This document shows positions 25,793 through 34,993 of a stretch of DNA of 42,929 nt, in pieces. Source of the DNA: Planctomycetota bacterium (lineage in GTDB: Bacteria > Planctomycetota > UBA1135 > GCA-002686595); the NCBI GenBank assembly GCA_020847695.1, contig JADLBP010000131.1, positions 1 to 42,929 on the forward strand, in the 5' to 3' direction. Numbering within the stretch: position 1 is the stretch's first letter; each line of letters starts with the position of its first letter. The notes beneath the pieces are model-generated. The model was not told the origin of the DNA and did no database searches. It saw nothing but the letters and a program-made list of their open reading frames with translations. The position numbers were made by a program, and so were the translations under genes.

Positions 25793-27496
25793 GTGAGCAG
25801 TCTCGCCGACATGCTGGTGGACGCGGGGCTCACCCGCGATCGTCTGGAAGAGTGCCGCAAGATCGCGGCGCAGTCCGGGGACTCCCTAGACCGCGTGATC
25901 CTGCAGCGGGAGTACCTCCCCGAGGCGGCGCTGCTGCGCGTCTACGCGCAGCACCTCGGCTTCGAGTACCGCGAGAAGCTCGAGGACATCGACGTCCCCG
26001 GCGGCTTCGTCAACCGGATCCCGGTGCAGTTCTCGCGCAACTACAACCTGATCGCGGTCGAGGAAGTCGACGGCGTGATCAAGGTCGCGACGTGCGCGCC
26101 GCTCGACCCCCACCCGATGGACGACCTGTCCGCGCTATGGGGCGGCGACATCGAGCCGGTGCTCGCGCCGAGGAACGAGATCACCAACCTGATCGCGCGC
26201 GCCTACCGCCACAAGGCGGACGGCGTCGACGAAGCGTTGGCGGGCGTCGCGGAGGACGGCGACATCGCCGGGCTCGCGAACGAGATCGAGGAGGGCGAGG
26301 ACGTCCTCGACGTCGCCAACAAGGCGCCGATCATCAAGCTCGTCAACACGATCTTGTTCCAGGCGTTGAAGCTGCGCGCGTCCGACGTGCACTTCCATCC
26401 GTACGCCGAGCGCCTGCAGGTGCGCTTCCGGATCGACGGCATCCTCTACGACATGGATTCCATCCCGCGCAAGGCGCAGGAAGCCATCGTCAGCCGCGTG
26501 AAGGTCATGGGGAAGATGGACATCGCCGAACGGCGCTTGCCCCAGGACGGCCGCGCGACGATCAAGATCGGCGACGGCGAGGTCGACGTCCGTATCAGTT
26601 CCGTCCCGACGACGATCGGCGAGCGCATCGTCATGCGCTTGCTCGACAAGAGCGCGAAGCTCTACACGATCGGCGAGATCGGGCTGTCGGAAGCCAACCA
26701 GCGGATGCTGCGCGATTACATCGGTTGGAGCCACGGCATCATCCTGGTCACCGGCCCGACCGGTTCCGGCAAGACGACGACGCTGTACGCGGCGCTGACC
26801 GAGGTCGACACGCGCGAGAAGAACGTGCTTACGATCGAGGACCCGGTCGAGTACTCGCTGCCCGGCATCAGCCAGGTGCAGGTCAACGTCAAGAAGGGCC
26901 TGACCTTCGCGAACGGTCTGCGCGCGTTCCTGCGCCAGGACCCGGACGTCATGATGGTCGGCGAGATCCGCGACCTGGAGACCGCGGAGGTCGCGATCCG
27001 CGCGGCGCTCACCGGTCACTTGGTCTTCTCGACCGTCCACACCAACGACGCGCCGTCGACCGTGACGCGCTTGATCGACCAGGGCGTCGAAGCCTACCTC
27101 GTCGCGAGCTCGATCATCCTCGTCGTCGCCCAGCGTCTGGTGCGCACGATCTGCAAGCACTGCCGCGTCACCGAGCCGATCAACCCGGAGTGGGCCGCGA
27201 AGCTGAAGAAGCTCGGCCTGACGCCGGAAGAGCTCTCGGGCCAGATCGCCTACGGCAAGGGCTGCGACCAGTGCTTCAACTCGGGCTACGCGGGCCGGAC
27301 CGCGATCTACGAGTTCCTCCCGATCGACGAGATCACGCGCACGCAGGTGATGGAAGGCGCGACGGCGTCGCAGATGAAGCGCAGCTCGATCGACCGCGGC
27401 CTGATCACGCTGCGCGCCGACGGCGTCGACAAGATCCGCCAGCGTCTGACCACCCCGGACGAGGTGCTGCGCGTCACCCAGCTCGACCTCGGATAG
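25793..27496 (+). CDS. gspE: Type II secretion ATPase GspE
   Basis: The 567-residue cytoplasmic ATPase powers pseudopilus assembly. It has an N-terminal MshEN-like domain (residues 1-140), an N2 domain with ASDVHFHPYAERLQVRFRID, the Walker A motif GPTGSGKTTT (321-330), an Asp box (LTIEDPVEYSL), Walker B DVMMVGEIRD (385-394) and a His box (TGHLVFSTVHTNDA). A zinc-binding tetracysteine motif uses Cys454, Cys457, Cys491 and Cys494 (CKHC and CDQC), as in GspE/PilB. The start is GTG at 25793, where family homology begins. With gspF and pseudopilins following, GspE rather than PilB is the better name. Confidence 0.95.
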   Translation: MSSLADMLVDAGLTRDRLEECRKIAAQSGDSLDRVILQREYLPEAALLRVYAQHLGFEYREKLEDIDVPGGFVNRIPVQFSRNYNLIAVEEVDGVIKVATCAPLDPHPMDDLSALWGGDIEPVLAPRNEITNLIARAYRHKADGVDEALAGVAEDGDIAGLANEIEEGEDVLDVANKAPIIKLVNTILFQALKLRASDVHFHPYAERLQVRFRIDGILYDMDSIPRKAQEAIVSRVKVMGKMDIAERRLPQDGRATIKIGDGEVDVRISSVPTTIGERIVMRLLDKSAKLYTIGEIGLSEANQRMLRDYIGWSHGIILVTGPTGSGKTTTLYAALTEVDTREKNVLTIEDPVEYSLPGISQVQVNVKKGLTFANGLRAFLRQDPDVMMVGEIRDLETAEVAIRAALTGHLVFSTVHTNDAPSTVTRLIDQGVEAYLVASSIILVVAQRLVRTICKHCRVTEPINPEWAAKLKKLGLTPEELSGQIAYGKGCDQCFNSGYAGRTAIYEFLPIDEITRTQVMEGATASQMKRSSIDRGLITLRADGVDKIRQRLTTPDEVLRVTQLDLG

Positions 27497-27511
27497 AGTC
27501 GCTAGAGCGCC

Positions 27512-28774
27512 ATGCCGATCTTCGAGTACAAGGCATACGTCACCGGCGGAGGCACGACCACCGGCGTGATCGACGCGGACACCGCGCGCGAGGCGCGCAC
27601 GCGCCTGCGCCGCGACAACGTGCTCGTCAGCGAGATCCGCGAGGTCAAGGGCGGACGACGCTCGAAAGCGGACATCAAGGCGGCGAGCGGCCAGTTCCTC
27701 GGCCGACTGAAGTCGCTGCGCAGCGTCGACACCACGCCGACCGCCGCGAACCTCGAGATCGTGTCCGCGGCGACGCGGCAGATGGGCACGATGCTCGGCG
27801 CGGGCATCCCGTTGACCGAGTGCCTGCGCGCGCTGATCGAGCAGTCGGAGAACCGCCGCTCCGAGACCGTCTTCCGCGAGCTGCGTGAGCGCGTGAGCCA
27901 GGGCCTGTCGCTCGCCGACGCACTCGCCGAGCATCCGGGCTGGTTCAGCGAGCTCTACGTCAACATGGTCCGCGCCGGCCAAGCGACCGGCAACCTCGAC
28001 GTCGTGTTCACGCGCCTCGCCGATTACATGAACGCGCAGCGCAAGCTGCGCCGGAAGGTGGTCGCCGCGCTCACCTACCCGGCGATCATGCTGGGCATCG
28101 GCACGATCGTCGTGTCGATCCTGATGGCGTTCGTCGTGCCGAAGATCACCAGCATGCTGATCGACCAAGGCAAGACGTTGCCCGGACCGACGCGCGTGCT
28201 GATGGCGGTCAGCGACATCTTCAAGAACTACTGGTGGCTCGGCCTGCTCGCGATCGCGGCGGTGTCGTTCGTGATCGAACGCATCTACCACCGCTCGCCG
28301 AACGGCCGGCTCTTCTTCGACAAGTTCCTGCTCAAGGTGCCGGTGATCGGAGACCTGCTGCGCAAGCAAGCGATCGCGCGCTTCACCCACACGCTGTCGA
28401 CGCTGCTCGCGAGCGGCGTGCCGGTGGTCAACTCGCTCGAGATCACCCGGAACGTCGTCGGCAACCGCGTGATCGCCGACGCGACCGAGTTCGTGCGCTC
28501 GAAGATCGTCGAGGGCACCGACATCGCGACCCCGCTCAAGGCGACCAACGTCTTCCCGCCGACCGTCGGCTACATGATCGCCGTCGGCGAGCAGTCGGGC
28601 GAGGTCGAGCAGATGCTCCAGCGCATCGGCACGGCCTACGACGAGGAGATCCAGGTCACGACCGAGCGTCTGACCAGCGTCCTCGAGCCGATCATGATCG
28701 TCGTGCTCGCCTGCGTCGTCGGCTACATCGTCATCTCGATCGTGCTGCCGATCCTCAAGGTCGGCCAGATCTGA
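27512..28774 (+). CDS. gspF: Type II secretion inner-membrane protein GspF
   Basis: The 420-residue platform protein has the typical start MPIFEYKAYVTGGGTTTGVI and two T2SSF domains. The first contains ATRQMGTMLGAGIPLTECL and LADALAEHPGWFSELYVNMV. The second contains RFTHTLSTLLASGVPVVNSL and FPPTVGYMIAVGEQSGEVEQ. Three membrane segments lie near residues 188-212, 230-250 and 390-415 (IMIVVLACVVGYIVISIVLP). It works with GspE to add and remove pseudopilins. It starts 15 bases after gspE. Confidence 0.95.
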   Translation: MPIFEYKAYVTGGGTTTGVIDADTAREARTRLRRDNVLVSEIREVKGGRRSKADIKAASGQFLGRLKSLRSVDTTPTAANLEIVSAATRQMGTMLGAGIPLTECLRALIEQSENRRSETVFRELRERVSQGLSLADALAEHPGWFSELYVNMVRAGQATGNLDVVFTRLADYMNAQRKLRRKVVAALTYPAIMLGIGTIVVSILMAFVVPKITSMLIDQGKTLPGPTRVLMAVSDIFKNYWWLGLLAIAAVSFVIERIYHRSPNGRLFFDKFLLKVPVIGDLLRKQAIARFTHTLSTLLASGVPVVNSLEITRNVVGNRVIADATEFVRSKIVEGTDIATPLKATNVFPPTVGYMIAVGEQSGEVEQMLQRIGTAYDEEIQVTTERLTSVLEPIMIVVLACVVGYIVISIVLPILKVGQI

Positions 28775-28832
28775 GCCCATCCCGCGCGGAAGAACCCCGC
28801 CAACCGTTCGTCCAAGACTCCGAGGCAACCGC

Positions 28833-29261
28833 ATGAAGACCCTGCAATCCCACCGCCGCGCGCCGCGCGCCGGCTTTTCGCTCGCCGAGTTGATGGTCGT
28901 GATCGTGATCCTCGGCCTGCTCGCCACGCTCGTGGTGCCCAACGTCGTCGGCTACCTGTTCAAGGCGAACACCGAGATCGTCAAGGTCGACATCTCCTCG
29001 CTCGTCGACGCGATCAAGCAGTTCCAGATCAACAACGGCGGCAAGCTGCCGGACTCGCTCGATCAACTGATCGAGCCCGACCCGAACGGCCACCGCTACC
29101 TCGACACCAAGTCGCTGCCGCGCGATCCGTGGAAGAACGAGTATCAGTACGAGACCAACGGCAGCGAGTACCGCATCTACAGCTACGGCAAGGACGGCAT
29201 GCCGGGCGGCGAAGGCGAGGATGCGGACATCGACAGCGACACGATCAAGGAACGCAAGTAG
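28833..29261 (+). CDS. gspG: Major pseudopilin GspG
   Basis: The 142-residue prepilin has a basic leader cut after Gly14 (RAG followed by FSLAELMVVIVILGLLATLV), with Phe at +1 and Glu19 at +5. The globular part has the GspG features: ALVDAIKQFQ-like helix (SSLVDAIKQFQINNGGKLPD), SLDQLIE, LPRDPWKNEYQYE and YSYGKDGMPGGEGEDADI, the last being the calcium-binding C-terminal loop. It forms the pseudopilus shaft. Processing needs a GspO/PilD peptidase that is not encoded in the window. Confidence 0.95.
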   Translation: MKTLQSHRRAPRAGFSLAELMVVIVILGLLATLVVPNVVGYLFKANTEIVKVDISSLVDAIKQFQINNGGKLPDSLDQLIEPDPNGHRYLDTKSLPRDPWKNEYQYETNGSEYRIYSYGKDGMPGGEGEDADIDSDTIKERK

Positions 29262-29271
29262 CGGAGTCCCG

Positions 29272-29865
29272 ATGCCCGTGCCGGAGCGCATTCGTCGAGC
29301 GGGAGCACGCGCGCGCCGCGGCTTCACGCTGATCGAATTGCTCGGCGTGATGGTGATCCTCGGCCTGATGGCTTCGGTCGCCTTCGTCTCGTACGAAGCG
29401 CTGGTTCCGGCGTCGGTCCTCAACTCGGCGGTGCGCGAGCTCGCGGCGACGTTGCAGGAGACTCGATCGGAAGCGATCGCGCGCAGCCAGCCGTTCTGGA
29501 TCGAGTACTACTTCGAGGACGCCGACAGCCACCCGCGCGGCTACCGCGTCGTCACGCCCTTCGTCGCGTCGGCGACCGGCGGCATCGCGGTCCGCCCGGA
29601 GGACCGCGTCGCGCAACCGTTCGTGCCGCTGCCCGAAGGCGTCGAGTTCCGCGAGATCACGGTCAACGGCGAGCCGGTGACCCGCGGACTGGTGTCGGTG
29701 CGCTTCGATCCGCTCGGCGCGGCGACCGACCACATGATCGTGCTCGAGCACAAGCCGTACGACCGCGTCTACACGATCGAAGTCCAGGCGCTGACCGGCC
29801 TGATCTCGTTCCACGACGGAGTGTTCCGACGCGAGCCGGCCAAGGACGCCGACTTCGGGAGCTGA
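29272..29865 (+). CDS. gspH: Minor pseudopilin GspH
   Basis: The 197-residue prepilin has a basic leader cut after Gly17 (ARRG followed by FTLIELLGVMVILGLMASVA), with Glu22 at +5. The helix VLNSAVRELAATLQETRSEAIARSQPFWIEYYF matches the GspH/FimT pattern, followed by a beta-rich C-terminal part. The start at 29272 is supported by GGAG five bases upstream; an in-frame ATG at 29221 lies inside gspG. It is presumed to sit near the pseudopilus tip. Confidence 0.85.
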   Translation: MPVPERIRRAGARARRGFTLIELLGVMVILGLMASVAFVSYEALVPASVLNSAVRELAATLQETRSEAIARSQPFWIEYYFEDADSHPRGYRVVTPFVASATGGIAVRPEDRVAQPFVPLPEGVEFREITVNGEPVTRGLVSVRFDPLGAATDHMIVLEHKPYDRVYTIEVQALTGLISFHDGVFRREPAKDADFGS

Positions 29866-29867
29866 CG

Positions 29868-30443
29868 ATGGCGCTCCCCCGTCGTCGTCGCGCCCCCCGC
29901 GGGGGCTTCACGCTCGCCGAAGTCGCGGTGACGATCGCGATCGTCGGCCTGATCCTCGTGTTCGTGCTGCAAGGCATCAACGAGGCCAAGCTGCTCGCCG
30001 CGCACACGCGCAACCAGCGCATCGCGCGCGAGCTCGCGCTCGGCACGCTCGCCGGCATGGAGAGCGGACTCTTCGTCGACGACATGAACGACGAGCGCCT
30101 CGAAGGCACGTACGCCGACGACGGCTATCCCGACTTCACGTTCGAAGCGGTGCTCGGCGAGCGCAACTTCCGCCAGGACACGCGCGCGGGCGGCGGCTTC
30201 GACAACTGGAACACCGACGAAGAGCTCGACAAGCGCGAGCAAGAGGAAGAGGAAGGCACCGAGCAGCCCTACGAGCGCGTGCAGATCAAGGTGGTCTTCC
30301 CGCGGATCGGCGAGGACGAGGACAAGAACCAGCTGATCCTCGAGAAGTGGATCCCGTGGAAGCAGGTGCACCCCGACGAGGAAGGCTCGACGTCGAGCGA
30401 CTCGTCGAACAATCCCTCGCCGACCGGAGGCGGCTCGCAATGA
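29868..30443 (+). CDS. gspI: Minor pseudopilin GspI-like
   Basis: The 191-residue prepilin has a strongly basic leader cut after Gly13 (PRGG followed by FTLAEVAVTIAIVGLILVFV), with Glu18 at +5. The AARELALGTLAGMESG-like segment (RNQRIARELALGTLAGMESG) and position between H and J support GspI. The rest is unusual: a run of acidic residues (DEELDKREQEEEEGTEQPYE) and a Ser/Thr/Gly-rich tail (STSSDSSNNPSPTGGGSQ) are not typical, and the protein is longer than common GspI of about 120-130 residues. The start is two bases after gspH. Confidence 0.75.
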   Translation: MALPRRRRAPRGGFTLAEVAVTIAIVGLILVFVLQGINEAKLLAAHTRNQRIARELALGTLAGMESGLFVDDMNDERLEGTYADDGYPDFTFEAVLGERNFRQDTRAGGGFDNWNTDEELDKREQEEEEGTEQPYERVQIKVVFPRIGEDEDKNQLILEKWIPWKQVHPDEEGSTSSDSSNNPSPTGGGSQ

Positions 30444-31303
30444 CGCCCCGCCTCGCTCGCCGCGCCGGCTTCACGCTGGTGGAAGTGCTCGTCGTGCTGC
30501 TGATCATGGCGGGCATGATGATGGCGATGCTGCAGATCCTGAACGCCGCGCGCACCAGCCGCGACACGGTGCACAACATCCAGGAGACGCAGCTCGCCGG
30601 CCCGGCGATCCTCGACCTCGTCGAACGCGACCTGCGAGCGATCTACTGCTACGGGCGGCCGAAGGACACGCTGCTGCGGGTGAAGAACCGCGTGGTGTAC
30701 GGCCTCGACGCGGACTCGCTCGACTTCGTGTGTTCGACGCAGTCGCTGACGCCGGTGCTGATCAATGCCCAGGACCGCTACGTGCGCGCCGACTACAACG
30801 AGGTCGGCTACGTGCTGCGTCCGAGCCCCGCGGACGACAACTTCCTCGAGCTCTACCGCCGTGAATCGCTCGGCGTCGACGAGGAACCGTTCGACGAAGG
30901 CTCGTACACGTTCCTCCACGAGCGCGTGAAGCACTTCGACGTCAAGCTCTTCGACGAGGACGGGCCGGACGCCGAGCCGATCGAGAACTGGAACACGGTC
31001 CAAGGCGACGAGCACACCGGGCTGCCGAAGCGCATCGAGATCGAGCTGACGCTGGAGCTCGCGCCGCGGATCATGCGCGAGCAACTCGAGATCGCGCCGG
31101 TCGACAAGCGCACGATGACGTACAAGCGGACGATCCGTTTCCCCGACTACCTGCTCGACGCGGTCGCGGCGGAAGTGCGCCCGAAGATCCCGGTGATCAA
31201 CCCGCCGACCGGCGATACCGACGGCGCGGCTCCCCCGCCCGCGACCGACGGTCCTACTGGCTCCGCCAGCAACGGCACCAGCGAGCTCAGCGCCGAGAGG
31301 TAG
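30440..31303 (+). CDS. gspJ: Minor pseudopilin GspJ-like
   Basis: The 287-residue prepilin has a leader cut after Gly10 (RRAG followed by FTLVEVLVVLLIMAGMMMAM), with Glu15 at +5. The region GPAILDLVERDLRAIYCYGR, then LDFVCSTQSLTP and VGYVLRPSPADDNFLELYRRE, fits GspJ, which normally checks residues near a large beta domain. A Pro/Thr/Ser-rich tail of about 45 residues follows (residues 242-287) and is not usual. The ATG overlaps the gspI stop (ATGA). It is the last gene of the operon; gspK, L, M, C and O are absent here. Confidence 0.8.
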   Translation: MTPRLARRAGFTLVEVLVVLLIMAGMMMAMLQILNAARTSRDTVHNIQETQLAGPAILDLVERDLRAIYCYGRPKDTLLRVKNRVVYGLDADSLDFVCSTQSLTPVLINAQDRYVRADYNEVGYVLRPSPADDNFLELYRRESLGVDEEPFDEGSYTFLHERVKHFDVKLFDEDGPDAEPIENWNTVQGDEHTGLPKRIEIELTLELAPRIMREQLEIAPVDKRTMTYKRTIRFPDYLLDAVAAEVRPKIPVINPPTGDTDGAAPPPATDGPTGSASNGTSELSAER

Positions 31304-31396
31304 TCGCGTCCCGACGGCTCGCCTCGAAGCCCGTCGCGCGCGCCGTGCGCGTCCGATCCGCCGCGACGCGCGCCACGCCGTCCGGTCGACTGGTGT

Positions 31397-32674
31397 CTAG
31401 AGCTTGCGCCCGAGCGTCTCGCGCCCGCCGAGGTACGACCGCAACGGCGGCGGCACCCAGACGGTCCCGTCGGCGCGTTGGTGGTTCTCCACGAGCGCGA
31501 TCAACATCCTCGCGCTCGCCGCGACGGTGTTGTTGAGCGTGTGGCAGTGGCGCACCTTGCCCTCGGCGTCGCGGTAACGCAGATCGAGTCGCCGCGCTTG
31601 GTACTCGTGGAAGCGCGACGCCGAGTGCGTTTCGCCGTACCCGCCGCGCGACGGCATCCAGGTCTCGATGTCGAATTTCTGGATCTGCGGCGCGCCGAGG
31701 TCGCCGCCGCAGACGTTGACGATCCGGTACGGCAGCTCGAGCGACTGCAGCAGCGCCTCCGCGTTCGCGACGATCATCCGATGGTGCTCGAGCGAGCGCT
31801 CCGGGTCGGCGATGTCGACGATCACCTGCTCGACCTTCTGGAACTGGTGGACGCGGTACAGCCCGCGGGTGTCCTTGCCCGCCGCGCCGGCTTCGCGGCG
31901 ATAGCACGACGACAGCGCGACGTACTTCTTCGGCAGGTCCTCGAGCTTCAGGATCTCTCCCATGTGCAGCGCGGTCACCGGCACCTCGGCGGTGCCGACG
32001 AGGCAGAGGTCGTCGCGCTCGTCGCAGCGATACGCTTGCTCCTCGCCGCCCGGGAAGTAACCGGTGCCGACCATCACCTCGCTGCGCACCAACGTCGGCA
32101 CGGAAAGCGGCACGAAGCCGCGCGCGACCATCAGATCGAGCGCGTAACGCATCACCGCGGTCTCGAGCTGCGAGAGGTCGCCGAACAGGAAGTAGTTGCG
32201 CGAGCCCGAGATCCGGCCCGCGCGCTCGACGTCGAGCCAACCTTGGGCTTCGCAGAGCGACACGTGGTCACGCGGCGTCGAGCCCGCGGCCTTCGGCTCG
32301 CCCCAGCGCTTGACCTCGACGTTCTCCGAGTCGTCCTTGCCCTCGGGCACTTCGTCGGCGGGCACGTTCGGGATGCGCAGCAGCCGCGCGGCGAGCTCGG
32401 CTTGCTGCTTCGCGAGCTGCTCCTCCTGCTCCTTCATCCCCTGCTTCAGCGCCGAGAGCTCGGCGACCAACTTCGCGCGCTGGTCCGCGGGCGCCTTGGC
32501 GACGTCCTTGCCGAGCGCGTTCTGCTTGGCGCGCAAGCCGTCGACCTCGGCGGTCAACGCGCGAACCGTCGCGTCGAGCGCGAGCAGCCCGTCGACGTCG
32601 CACGGGATGCGCTTCTTCGCGGCGCCGGCCTTCACGGCCTCGGGATTCTGTCGGATGAACTTCAGATCGAGCAC
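31397..32674 (-). CDS. serS: Seryl-tRNA synthetase
   Basis: The 425-residue enzyme charges tRNA-Ser in the cytoplasm. Residues 1-110 form the long coiled-coil tRNA-binding arm (MLDLKFIRQNPEAVKAG, then a charged helix pair). The class II catalytic core follows with motif 2 SSCYRREAGAAGKDTRGLYR and QFQKVE, and motif 3 CHTLNNTVAASARMLIALVE. The stretch GETHSASRFHEYQARRLDLR replaces the more common SNC.DFQARR form; I recall such variants in other phyla, and the rest of the active site is intact. It is convergent with gspJ. The unknown large protein gene lies 49 bases upstream. Confidence 0.96.
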   Translation of the reverse strand: MLDLKFIRQNPEAVKAGAAKKRIPCDVDGLLALDATVRALTAEVDGLRAKQNALGKDVAKAPADQRAKLVAELSALKQGMKEQEEQLAKQQAELAARLLRIPNVPADEVPEGKDDSENVEVKRWGEPKAAGSTPRDHVSLCEAQGWLDVERAGRISGSRNYFLFGDLSQLETAVMRYALDLMVARGFVPLSVPTLVRSEVMVGTGYFPGGEEQAYRCDERDDLCLVGTAEVPVTALHMGEILKLEDLPKKYVALSSCYRREAGAAGKDTRGLYRVHQFQKVEQVIVDIADPERSLEHHRMIVANAEALLQSLELPYRIVNVCGGDLGAPQIQKFDIETWMPSRGGYGETHSASRFHEYQARRLDLRYRDAEGKVRHCHTLNNTVAASARMLIALVENHQRADGTVWVPPPLRSYLGGRETLGRKL

Positions 32675-32723
32675 GGCAATCCTCGTGTGCGTGGGGTCCG
32701 AACGGCGCGCGGCGCGGGGCTCG

Positions 32724-34847
32724 TCACTCGCCCTTCCAAGGCGAGTCGATCGCGCCGAGGAACTTGTGCTTCTTCTCGAAGAGGTGCACTTCGACCTTCT
32801 CGACCTTCTCCTTCGTCAGCATCTCGAGGTCGAGCGGCTTCCAGACCAAGGTGAACACGTCGTTCGCGAGCGGGTCGATGATGTGCAGCATCTTCTCGGG
32901 CTTGCTGCCCTTCTTGGTGCCGACCTTGCGCCACTCGCACTCGGGGGTCACGACGCAGTTCCACAAGCGCTCGTAGCGCTCGCCTTCCTTGCCGACCACC
33001 GCGACGCTCGAGCCGATCACCTTCACGCTTTCACCGAGGTTGTCGAACTTGAAGTCGAAGCGGAACGGCTCGCCGAGCTTGACGACCGCTTCCTTGCCCG
33101 CGACGACGGTCCACGAGAGCGGAGTCGCCGGCGGCAGGATCACGCACTTCATCGCTTGCTGCTTCGAGCCCTTGCGTAGCTCGCCGAAGAACAGCGACCA
33201 CTCGCCCGCCGGCACCGCGACGCCCTTCTTGCCTTCGGCGGCGATGTCGATGTAGGTGTTCTCGTACGTGCCCGAGCCCTTGAGCACGAGCCAGCTCGGC
33301 CAGACCGGTCCCTTGAAGTCGAGCTTGACCGTGCCGGTGGCGACTTCCGCCGGCGCGACCTTGAGCACGGTGCCGAACTTCTCGATCGCGAGCTGGTGCC
33401 ACTTGCCGCCGAGGTTGACGTACTCGCTCCACGGCCGCGCACGCTTCTCGGTGCCGACGACGATCGAGTCCATCTCCGGTTGCGTCGCGCCGTCGGTCAT
33501 GCCCCAGTACGGCCAGAGCTGCGGCGCGTCGCCGTAGACCGCGTTGAAGTTGTCGTCGAGCACCCGCAACTGCGTCTCGCCGAACTTGCCGACGACGCTC
33601 GCGGCGGAGCAGGTGTAGGTCGCGAGCTGCTTGTCGACCGGCCCGAGGTGCACCTGCAGGCCTTGGTAGATGTCCTTCTCGAGGCCGATCGTGAAGAGGA
33701 AGCCCCACGGACGCGCGGTCTCGCCGGAGCCGACGGTGAACGTCACCGGTTGACGGTTGCCGGTGATCGAAACCTGCTGCTCGAAAGTCCCGTCGAGGTC
33801 CGCGTCGATCTCGTACTGGGCGGCGGTCACGCGCCGGAACTTCGGGCTCGGCGTGACCGTCGAGATGTCCTTCAGCGTCTGGACGCTGCCGTTCTCGCCG
33901 AACTGGATCGGCCGCCAGATCTGGTAGATGTCGTCGATCAGGAAGTGCGGACGCTCGAACGTCTCGAGCTTCTCCACCATCTGGAACGTCATCGGCACCG
34001 ACACCGCGCCGGCGACCGGCGCAGCCGCTTCGCCGCCGCTCTCGCCGCCGCCCTGGCCGCCGCCTCCGTCGCCGCCCTTGCCGGAGTCCCCGCCCTTCTC
34101 GTCGCCGCCCTTGCCGGCCTCGCCGCCACCGGCTTTCGGCTTCGGATCCGTCTCCTTCGGCGCGAGCGCCGCGGCGCGAGCCTTCACTTGGTCGTAGCGC
34201 GGGCCGTTGAACTCGACGTACAGATAGTGGCGCCGCGCTTCGTCGTACGCCTTCGCCGCGCGCGCGTAGTCGATCGCGCCCTTCGTCTTGTCGCGGTACA
34301 CGTCGTCGAGCACCAGCGCCGCGAGGCTCCAAGCGCGCGCGGAGTAGTAGTGGTCACCGAGCGTGTCGAAGTCCTTGGCGAGCGCCTCGCCGCGCGTCGC
34401 GAGGTCGTCCCACACGACGGGATCGCGCGTGCCCTTCAGGTTCTCGTCGAAGAGCGCCAGCGCCTCGTCGAGCTTCGTCTTCGCGGGCGTCCACTCCTTC
34501 CAGGAGTTGGTGCCGAGCTGCGAGTAGAAGCCGTACATCTTGTTCACGAAGTTCGACTTCGCGAACGTGGTCTGCCACGCGGTGTCGAGCGCGGCGATCT
34601 GCTTCTTCTGGTCGCCGCTCAGCGGCCGAGTCCCCCAGCAGAGCATCGCGACGTGCTGCTCGGCCTCGTCTTGGTTCGACTTGACGAGCTTGGCGATCGC
34701 CTCCTTGTCGTCGACCTTGATCAGCTCGACGAGCTTGGCGCGGAACTCGTCGAGCTTCGATTGGGCCTCGGCGCGCGCGGCGACGAAGACGAAGGCGAGG
34801 CAAGCGAGGAACAGGACGAACGGACGCACGAACCGCGTGGGCTTCAT
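32724..34847 (-). CDS. Large exported protein of unknown function with Gly-rich linker
   Basis: The 707-residue protein has a signal peptide (VRPFVLFLACLAFVFVAARAEA). Residues about 30-235 are helical, and the end of this part (YYSARAWSLAALVLDD, then AIDYARAAKAYDEARRHYLYVEF) looks like TPR-like helical pairs. Residues about 235-280 form a Gly/Lys/Glu/Asp-rich linker (GGGEAGKGGDEKGGDSGKGG). The remaining 430 residues are beta-rich, with YEIDADLDGTFEQQVSITG (which could be a calcium-type Asp loop) and GVAVPAGEWSLFFGELRKGS. I recognise no family. It follows serS on the same strand, but the long linker and export signal point to an envelope role. Function unknown. Confidence 0.8.
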   Translation of the reverse strand: MKPTRFVRPFVLFLACLAFVFVAARAEAQSKLDEFRAKLVELIKVDDKEAIAKLVKSNQDEAEQHVAMLCWGTRPLSGDQKKQIAALDTAWQTTFAKSNFVNKMYGFYSQLGTNSWKEWTPAKTKLDEALALFDENLKGTRDPVVWDDLATRGEALAKDFDTLGDHYYSARAWSLAALVLDDVYRDKTKGAIDYARAAKAYDEARRHYLYVEFNGPRYDQVKARAAALAPKETDPKPKAGGGEAGKGGDEKGGDSGKGGDGGGGQGGGESGGEAAAPVAGAVSVPMTFQMVEKLETFERPHFLIDDIYQIWRPIQFGENGSVQTLKDISTVTPSPKFRRVTAAQYEIDADLDGTFEQQVSITGNRQPVTFTVGSGETARPWGFLFTIGLEKDIYQGLQVHLGPVDKQLATYTCSAASVVGKFGETQLRVLDDNFNAVYGDAPQLWPYWGMTDGATQPEMDSIVVGTEKRARPWSEYVNLGGKWHQLAIEKFGTVLKVAPAEVATGTVKLDFKGPVWPSWLVLKGSGTYENTYIDIAAEGKKGVAVPAGEWSLFFGELRKGSKQQAMKCVILPPATPLSWTVVAGKEAVVKLGEPFRFDFKFDNLGESVKVIGSSVAVVGKEGERYERLWNCVVTPECEWRKVGTKKGSKPEKMLHIIDPLANDVFTLVWKPLDLEMLTKEKVEKVEVHLFEKKHKFLGAIDSPWKGE

Positions 34848-34993
34848 GGCTGGCGAAGAGCGAGGGGTTCGGGGAGAGCGCCGGCTCGGGCGCAGCCTTC
34901 CTACGCCGCGAGAGGAGCCCGGGTGAAGTGGCGCAGTGTACCGGGCTTCTACCCCCCTGGACAATCGACGGGGACGGCGCCGCGCGCTCGAAA

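Noticed and set aside
26135-28942. A 935-codon open frame opposite gspE and gspF
   Set aside because: It is a GC-rich shadow frame of two clear genes; the translation is Arg/Asp/His-rich without domains.
31312-31336. Six-base stem after gspJ as a terminator
   Set aside because: The 13-base loop and absence of a T-run give too little support, although its position is suitable.
34020-34140. Short tandem repeats within the large unknown gene
   Set aside because: These are codon repeats for the Gly-rich protein linker, not a CRISPR array or mobile repeat.
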